Source: an uncultured Holophagaceae bacterium (GTDB lineage: Bacteria > Acidobacteriota > Holophagae > Holophagales > Holophagaceae). Taken from it: a stretch of 11,569 nucleotides of DNA. The translations under genes and the position numbers were made by a program. Below, in pieces: positions 7,917 through 11,569 of this stretch (positions are counted from its first letter, which is position 1; each line of letters begins with the position of its first letter). The stretch spans positions 1-11,569 of the forward strand of contig CAITBU010000269.1 of assembly GCA_903890595.1 (NCBI GenBank). The letters are read 5' to 3'. The notes under the pieces are model-generated. The model did not search any database, was not told where the DNA came from, and was given only the letters and a program-made list of their open reading frames with translations.

Positions 7917-8465
7917 GTGAACCCCGCTCCTCCACCTCCGCCCCGCGCTGAACTCTGGGGCGGAAGCCTGTTCGGGCTGGTCCAGGGCCTGGAGGGCTAC
8001 GGGGTGGAGGGAGCGAGGGTCGATGCACTCCTCGCCAATGCCGGCATCCACCAGCGGGATCCTGAGGCCTGGTATCCCATGACGGCCGCCCTCCGCTTTC
8101 TGGCAGCGGTAGAGGCCAACCACGGACGGGAGGCCCTCCGCAGCATGGGGCGGGCCATTCCGGAGAGCTCGCGGTTTGCACCGGACCTGGATGACATGGA
8201 GCGCACCCTCCGGGTCGTGGAAGTGGCCTACGAGGTGAACCACCGCGGGGGCCCCATCGGCGGCTTCCAGCTGCACCTGCCGGAGCCCGGCCGGGCCGAG
8301 CTGGTCTGCGAGAATCCCTACCCCTGCGACCTGGACCTGGGCCTCCTCGAGCGCCTGCTGGAGCGGGGCGCCGGAGGTAGTCCGCGGGCCTCGGTGGTGC
8401 ACCGCCCCGGCCCCGCCTGCCGTCGCCTGGGCGCCAGGGCCTGCGTGTTTGATCTACGCTGGTAG
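7917..8465 (+). CDS. Unrecognised cytoplasmic protein with two cysteine pairs
   Basis: The 182-residue protein is not confidently assignable. After a proline-rich tail (residues 4-9) it appears alpha/beta, with no membrane segment or signal peptide. The C-terminal half has CENPYPC (Cys131, Cys137), then HRPGPACRRLGARAC (Cys168, Cys176), ending in FDLRW. The layout of a helical front part, a conserved-looking Cys/Pro-Tyr segment and a final C-R-x2-G-x3-C strand resembles small ligand-binding sensory domains of the V4R/heme-NO-binding type. This is a guess from pattern, not a family match. Four cysteines could bind a metal or form a redox switch. The start is GTG; an in-frame stop at 7884 and the lack of upstream ATG or TTG leave it as the first option. 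The gene follows a consensus promoter and ends 1 nt before the MBL-fold gene, so the two are likely co-transcribed. Confidence 0.75.
   Translation: MNPAPPPPPRAELWGGSLFGLVQGLEGYGVEGARVDALLANAGIHQRDPEAWYPMTAALRFLAAVEANHGREALRSMGRAIPESSRFAPDLDDMERTLRVVEVAYEVNHRGGPIGGFQLHLPEPGRAELVCENPYPCDLDLGLLERLLERGAGGSPRASVVHRPGPACRRLGARACVFDLRW
8455..8460 (+). promoter_or_regulatory. TACGCT box 6 nt before the MBL-fold gene
   Basis: TACGCT is followed by GGTAGG and then the ATG at 8467, the same -10 plus 6 nt layout seen for scpA and uvrC, though a weaker match. It lies inside the last codons of the preceding gene. GGTAGG could instead serve as a poor ribosome site, and readthrough from the upstream promoter is also likely. 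Confidence 0.3.
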
Positions 8466-8466
8466 G

Positions 8467-9090
8467 ATGCTGCACCTCGAGACCTTCCCTGTTGGCCCCC
8501 TGGGCTGCAACTGTTCCCTGCTCTGGGATCCCGCCACAAGCCAGGGCGTGGTGGTGGATCCCGGTGGCGATGGCGCCAAGATCCGGAAGCGTGTCGAGGC
8601 CCTGGGCTTCACGGTCACGGCCCTGCTGCACACCCATGCGCACTTCGACCACGTGGGCGCCACCCGGGAGCTGCAGGACCTCTGGCAGTGCCCCGCCCAC
8701 CTGCACGATGACGACACCTTCCTCATCGAGGCCCTGTCCCAGCAGACCAGCCGCTTCGGGATGCCCGCCATCCCCCAGCCGGCGATGGTCAGCCTGAGCG
8801 CCGGGGACCAGCACCTGGACCTCACCACCCTGCACACCCCCGGACACACGCCGGGCTCCTGCTGCTTTCACGGGGCCTTCGAAAAAGGGCAGGTGCTCCT
8901 GGCGGGCGACACCCTCTTCCGGGGCGGGGTGGGGCGCACGGACCTCTGGGGCGGCAGCTGGGACCTGCTGGAGCAGAGCATCCGCGGTCAGCTTTATGTT
9001 CTGGACAGCGGGACCCTGGTCATCCCGGGCCACGGACCGGCCACCACCATTGGCGAAGAAGCCCGCACGAATCCCTACGTGCACGCCTAG
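8467..9090 (+). CDS. Metallo-beta-lactamase-fold hydrolase, glyoxalase II/YcbL-like
   Basis: The 207-residue enzyme has every metal-binding motif of the fold: HTHAHFDH at 55-62 (His57, His59, Asp61, His62), His127 in HTPGHTPGS, Asp148 in LLAGDTLF and His189 in PGHGP. The short length, FRGGVGRTDL after the metal Asp, and lack of the long C-terminal substrate-binding helices of classical glyoxalase II place it with YcbL-type thioester hydrolases, which bind two metal ions and may cleave S-lactoylglutathione or related thioesters. The natural substrate is not decidable from sequence. It is cytoplasmic, with no signal peptide. The ATG at 8467 is preferred over an in-frame TTG at 8449 because the conserved strand MLHLETFPVGPLGCNC starts there. 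The gene begins 1 nt after the stop of the upstream gene. Confidence 0.92.
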   Translation: MLHLETFPVGPLGCNCSLLWDPATSQGVVVDPGGDGAKIRKRVEALGFTVTALLHTHAHFDHVGATRELQDLWQCPAHLHDDDTFLIEALSQQTSRFGMPAIPQPAMVSLSAGDQHLDLTTLHTPGHTPGSCCFHGAFEKGQVLLAGDTLFRGGVGRTDLWGGSWDLLEQSIRGQLYVLDSGTLVIPGHGPATTIGEEARTNPYVHA

Positions 9091-9098
9091 GAAGGCGT

Positions 9099-9104
9099 AG
9101 ACTG
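9099..9104 (+). promoter_or_regulatory. TAGACT -10 box upstream of the slipin gene
   Basis: TAGACT followed by GGGGCCGT is nearly the same 14 bases as at the uvrC start. Here the predicted start, near 9111, lies 21 nt before the ATG, leaving room for a normal ribosome site. No good -35 is seen. It starts 8 nt after the upstream stop codon, so the slipin gene can be expressed on its own. Confidence 0.45.
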
Positions 9105-9119
9105 GGGCCGTCCTTAACC

Positions 9120-9126
9120 GGGAGGT
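9120..9126 (+). promoter_or_regulatory. Ribosome binding site of the slipin gene
   Basis: GGGAGGT ends 5 nt before the ATG at 9132. It contrasts with scpA and uvrC, which lack such a site, and fits the leadered mRNA predicted from the box at 9099-9104. Confidence 0.7.
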
Positions 9127-9131
9127 TCCCC

Positions 9132-9893
9132 ATGGATGTCTCGTTCGCCCTGTTTGCACCGCTGGTGCTGTTTGCCTTTGTCTACCTGTTCTCCTGCCTG
9201 AAGGTGGTGAACGAGTACGAGCGCCTGGTGGTCTTCACCCTGGGCAAGGTGGACAAGGACCCCAAGGGCCCCGGCCTCTGCTTCGTGTTCCGCCCCTTCC
9301 AGACCGCCGTCACCGTGAGTCTCCGCACCGGCGTGCTGGAGGTGCCGAGCCAGGATGTCATCACCCGGGACAATGTCAGCCTGAAGGTCAGTGCTGTGGT
9401 GTACTCCCGGGTGCTGGATCCCAAGCAGGCCATCATCGGCGTGGAGAACTACTACTACGCCACCAGCCAGATTGCCCAGACCACCCTGCGCTCCATCCTG
9501 GGTGAGGTGAGCCTCGATGAGCTGCTGGCGGACCGGGAGAAGCTGAGTGCCCGGCTTCGGGAGATCATCGACCGCTCCACGGAGCCCTGGGGCGTGGAAG
9601 TGAGCAGCGTGGAGCTCAAGAGCGTGGACCTGCCCGAGCAGATCCAGCGCGCCATGGGCAAGCAGGCCGAGGCCGAGCGGGAGAAGCGGGCCAAGATCAT
9701 CGCCGCCGAGGGTGAGCTCATGGCCAGCCAGCAGCTGCTGGAGGCGGCCAACAAGATCAGCCAGAACCCTGTGGCCATCCAGATGCGCTACCTGCAGACG
9801 CTCACCGAGATCGCCGTGGAGAAGAACAGCACCATTGTCTTCCCGCTGCCCATGGAGCTCATGAAGGCCTTCGAGAAGTTCACGGAGAAGTAG
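9132..9893 (+). CDS. Slipin (stomatin/SPFH-domain membrane protein)
   Basis: The 253-residue protein has one N-terminal hydrophobic helix (about 5-23) followed by an SPFH domain at 25-180, with the stomatin hallmarks VNEYERLVVFTLGKV, GPGLCFVFRPF, QDVITRDNVSLKV and LRSILGEVSLDELL. After it comes a charged coiled-coil segment (QAEAEREKRAKIIAAEGE, 178-194), which drives oligomerisation, and a C-terminal region ending in FPLPMEL. Family members form large ring-like assemblies on the cytoplasmic side of the membrane and are linked to membrane microdomains and protein quality control. Bacterial slipins are often paired with an NfeD protein or protease; none is next to this gene in the window. The last 14 bp overlap the end of the convergent transglutaminase gene. 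Confidence 0.94.
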   Translation: MDVSFALFAPLVLFAFVYLFSCLKVVNEYERLVVFTLGKVDKDPKGPGLCFVFRPFQTAVTVSLRTGVLEVPSQDVITRDNVSLKVSAVVYSRVLDPKQAIIGVENYYYATSQIAQTTLRSILGEVSLDELLADREKLSARLREIIDRSTEPWGVEVSSVELKSVDLPEQIQRAMGKQAEAEREKRAKIIAAEGELMASQQLLEAANKISQNPVAIQMRYLQTLTEIAVEKNSTIVFPLPMELMKAFEKFTEK

Positions 9894-11569
9894 GCTTCGC
9901 GGGGGGGCTCCAGCCCCGCCAGGCCTGGGCCTCGGCTTGGGCCAGCCGGGCGGCCTCGCCGCTGCCAGGGCCATAGGCCTCGGCCTCCACGGCCTCAGCC
10001 AGGGCCAGCAGGGCGGTCTGGCGCTCCAGCCGCAGGGCCGCCAGACGCAGCAGCCAGGTGCGGGCGGTGTCGCCGGGTTGTGGCGCTGCGATCTTTCGGG
10101 TGCGCCGCAGCAAGGGAGCCAGCGCCCGGATGCGACCTGGGCCTTCCGGTACCCGCTGCCAGCGATTCAGGGTCCACCACAGACCCACCGCGGCTACAGC
10201 CAGCCCTAGCAGGACCAGCAGACTCCGGGAGTGGGCCAGGCGGCGCCCATCCCAGCCCTGGAGACGATCCTGGAGCCAGGCCAGCCCCGCCACCTGGTCC
10301 TGGTCGGAGAAGCGCACCACATGGCGGTCCCAGCGGTAGCGCAGGGCATCCCCCCAGCGCACCAGGAAGCCCAGGCCCGGGCCGCTGCCGGGCAGGCCCG
10401 GCGCCAGTCCAGGCGTGGGGTCCGAGGTCCACCAGCGGCCCTCGTGCCAGTACTCCACCCAGGCGTGGGCCTCGTTCTGGCTCACCCGGTAGTAGCCGCC
10501 CTCGGGCAGCCAGGGGCCCAGGCGGTAGCCGTTCACCACCCGGGCCGGCACGCCCCGGGCCCGCAACATGAGGGCCATGGCCGATGCGAAGTACTCGCAG
10601 TGACCCGCCCGGCTGCGCTCCAGGAAGTCCTCCAGGGGGTTGGGCGCCCGGCCCGACGGATTCTCCAGGGTGTAGGCAAAGCCGGCGAGGCCCCCCTCCA
10701 GCGCCCGCACCAGGGCGGGGGTCGGCAAGATGGCGGGGGCGAAGCGGAGGCTGGCGCGCTGGGCGGCTGCGTGGGTGGGGTCGAGGTGGGTGAGCACCTC
10801 CAGGCGGCGCGGTGTCAGGCGGGGCTCTGGCAGGCCCTCCACTGCGGGACGCCACAGCACGGTGATGGGGCCACCCCGGGTCCGGGGGAAGCGCCACCGC
10901 AGGCTGGCCCCCAGGCCGGGCCGGAGGGGCAGGTCCGCTGGGTTCAGGCGCACCCAGCGAGGGGGCAGGGCCAGGATGCCGTGGAAGCTCGGCGTGAACA
11001 GGAACTCCGCCTGCCGGAGGGCGGGTCCGGGCGCCGAAGCCATGGGGGGTGTCACCTCCGAAGACTCCCAGCGCAGGCCCTCCACCCGCTCCAGGACCAC
11101 GGCCCGCAGACGCTCCAGCCCCATCGCCCAGGCTGGGTCCCGGTCCGGGCCCGCACCTTCCAGTGGCGCAATGCGCACCGCCACCTCGGCGTTGGGCTCG
11201 ATGGGGCCGCCGCCCAGGTCCAGGCTGGCCGCCAGCCCCGCCTGGGTGGCCGCCCGGCCAGTGCCACGGAAGAGGGAGGCCTGCAGGCCCACCCCCAGGC
11301 GGGGCAGGATCACGAAGAACCCAGCCCCCAGCAGTAGGGCAGAGCCCACCCAGAGGGGCACCCGGGCGTAGGGGGGCGGGGCCGGGACGCCGGGGCGGCA
11401 GGCGGCGGAGGGCTCCCAGCCCAGGCGCAGGAGGACCAAGGTCGTGGTCCCGGCGTAGGCCAGGGTCCAGGCGAAGAAGGCCGGCTCCGGAGGACCCAGG
11501 GCCGTGGCCAGGTAGAGGGTGAAGCCGATGAGCAGGGTCTGCCGCTGCTCCGACTCATTCCGGGGCAAG
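9880..11569 (-). CDS. TgpA-like membrane transglutaminase (5'-truncated)
   Basis: The frame runs off the right edge, so the N-terminus is missing; numbering below starts at the first whole visible codon. At least 562 residues are present. Two hydrophobic stretches (about 10-48 and 71-89) fit the end of the multi-helix N-terminal region of TgpA. A long extracytoplasmic stretch follows, then a transglutaminase core at about 295-390 with the triad Cys324 (AGHCEYFAS), His368 (NEAHAWVEYW) and Asp383 (TSDPTPG). Another membrane helix at 449-466 leads into a cytoplasmic tail resembling the C-terminal domain of this family. TgpA of Pseudomonas aeruginosa is an essential inner-membrane protein with a periplasmic transglutaminase domain; substrates are poorly known. 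Partner MoxR and DUF58 genes, if present, lie beyond the window. The TTG at the very edge should not be taken as the start. Confidence 0.92.
   Translation of the reverse strand, partial: LPRNESEQRQTLLIGFTLYLATALGPPEPAFFAWTLAYAGTTTLVLLRLGWEPSAACRPGVPAPPPYARVPLWVGSALLLGAGFFVILPRLGVGLQASLFRGTGRAATQAGLAASLDLGGGPIEPNAEVAVRIAPLEGAGPDRDPAWAMGLERLRAVVLERVEGLRWESSEVTPPMASAPGPALRQAEFLFTPSFHGILALPPRWVRLNPADLPLRPGLGASLRWRFPRTRGGPITVLWRPAVEGLPEPRLTPRRLEVLTHLDPTHAAAQRASLRFAPAILPTPALVRALEGGLAGFAYTLENPSGRAPNPLEDFLERSRAGHCEYFASAMALMLRARGVPARVVNGYRLGPWLPEGGYYRVSQNEAHAWVEYWHEGRWWTSDPTPGLAPGLPGSGPGLGFLVRWGDALRYRWDRHVVRFSDQDQVAGLAWLQDRLQGWDGRRLAHSRSLLVLLGLAVAAVGLWWTLNRWQRVPEGPGRIRALAPLLRRTRKIAAPQPGDTARTWLLRLAALRLERQTALLALAEAVEAEAYGPGSGEAARLAQAEAQAWRGWSPPAKPTSP

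Noticed and set aside
7657..9159. A 500-codon minus-strand frame opposite the unassigned and MBL-fold genes
   Set aside because: The MBL-fold motifs on the plus strand are decisive, and the antisense product is Arg/Pro/Gly-rich with no domain.
10231..11337. A 368-codon plus-strand frame opposite the transglutaminase gene
   Set aside because: The minus strand encodes the complete Cys-His-Asp transglutaminase core; this frame is a biased shadow.

Overview
This 11.6 kb window is GC-rich bacterial chromosome, densely coded on both strands. It has nine full-length genes plus one truncated gene at each end. No tRNA, rRNA, CRISPR array, insertion sequence or phage gene was seen. Periplasmic c-type heme motifs, an NrfD/HybB quinone-interacting subunit and very high third-position GC would fit an anaerobic, respiratory bacterium such as a Holophaga/Geothrix-type Acidobacteriota or a deltaproteobacterium-like lineage. 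That assignment is inference; no marker gene here settles taxonomy.

Region 1 (1-3498, plus strand) is a tight three-gene unit: the C-terminal part of a HybB/NrfD-type integral membrane subunit, then a sensor histidine kinase, then a response regulator. The kinase's periplasmic domain carries one CXXCH and one CX4CH heme c attachment motif. The response regulator is a membrane-anchored receiver fused to a GcvH (lipoyl-carrier-like) domain that lacks the lipoylated lysine. This is the most unusual part of the window: it looks like a redox-sensing circuit attached to a quinone/cytochrome respiratory complex, with an output that is not DNA binding. A perfect 20-bp hairpin (3516-3557) separates it from the convergent lipA.

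Region 2 (3574-5750): lipA (lipoyl synthase, minus strand) is divergent from scpA (condensin kleisin, plus strand), which overlaps a small four-helix membrane protein gene by 4 bp. Region 3 (5751-5980) is a 230-bp intergenic stretch between convergent genes. It holds a 17-bp inverted repeat around a GC-rich core, three tandem 9-mers and a perfect DnaA-box sequence.

Region 4 (5981-9090): uvrC (nucleotide excision repair nuclease, minus strand) is divergent from an unrecognised four-cysteine protein, followed by a glyoxalase II/YcbL-like metallo-beta-lactamase-fold hydrolase. Region 5 (9132-11569): a slipin/stomatin gene overlaps, tail to tail, the 3' end of a TgpA-like membrane transglutaminase that runs off the window.

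One regulatory pattern recurs. TAGACT/TAGAAT-like -10 boxes lie exactly 6 nt before the start codons of scpA, uvrC and the MBL-fold gene, and a nearly identical box lies upstream of the slipin gene. This suggests leaderless transcription of several housekeeping genes.
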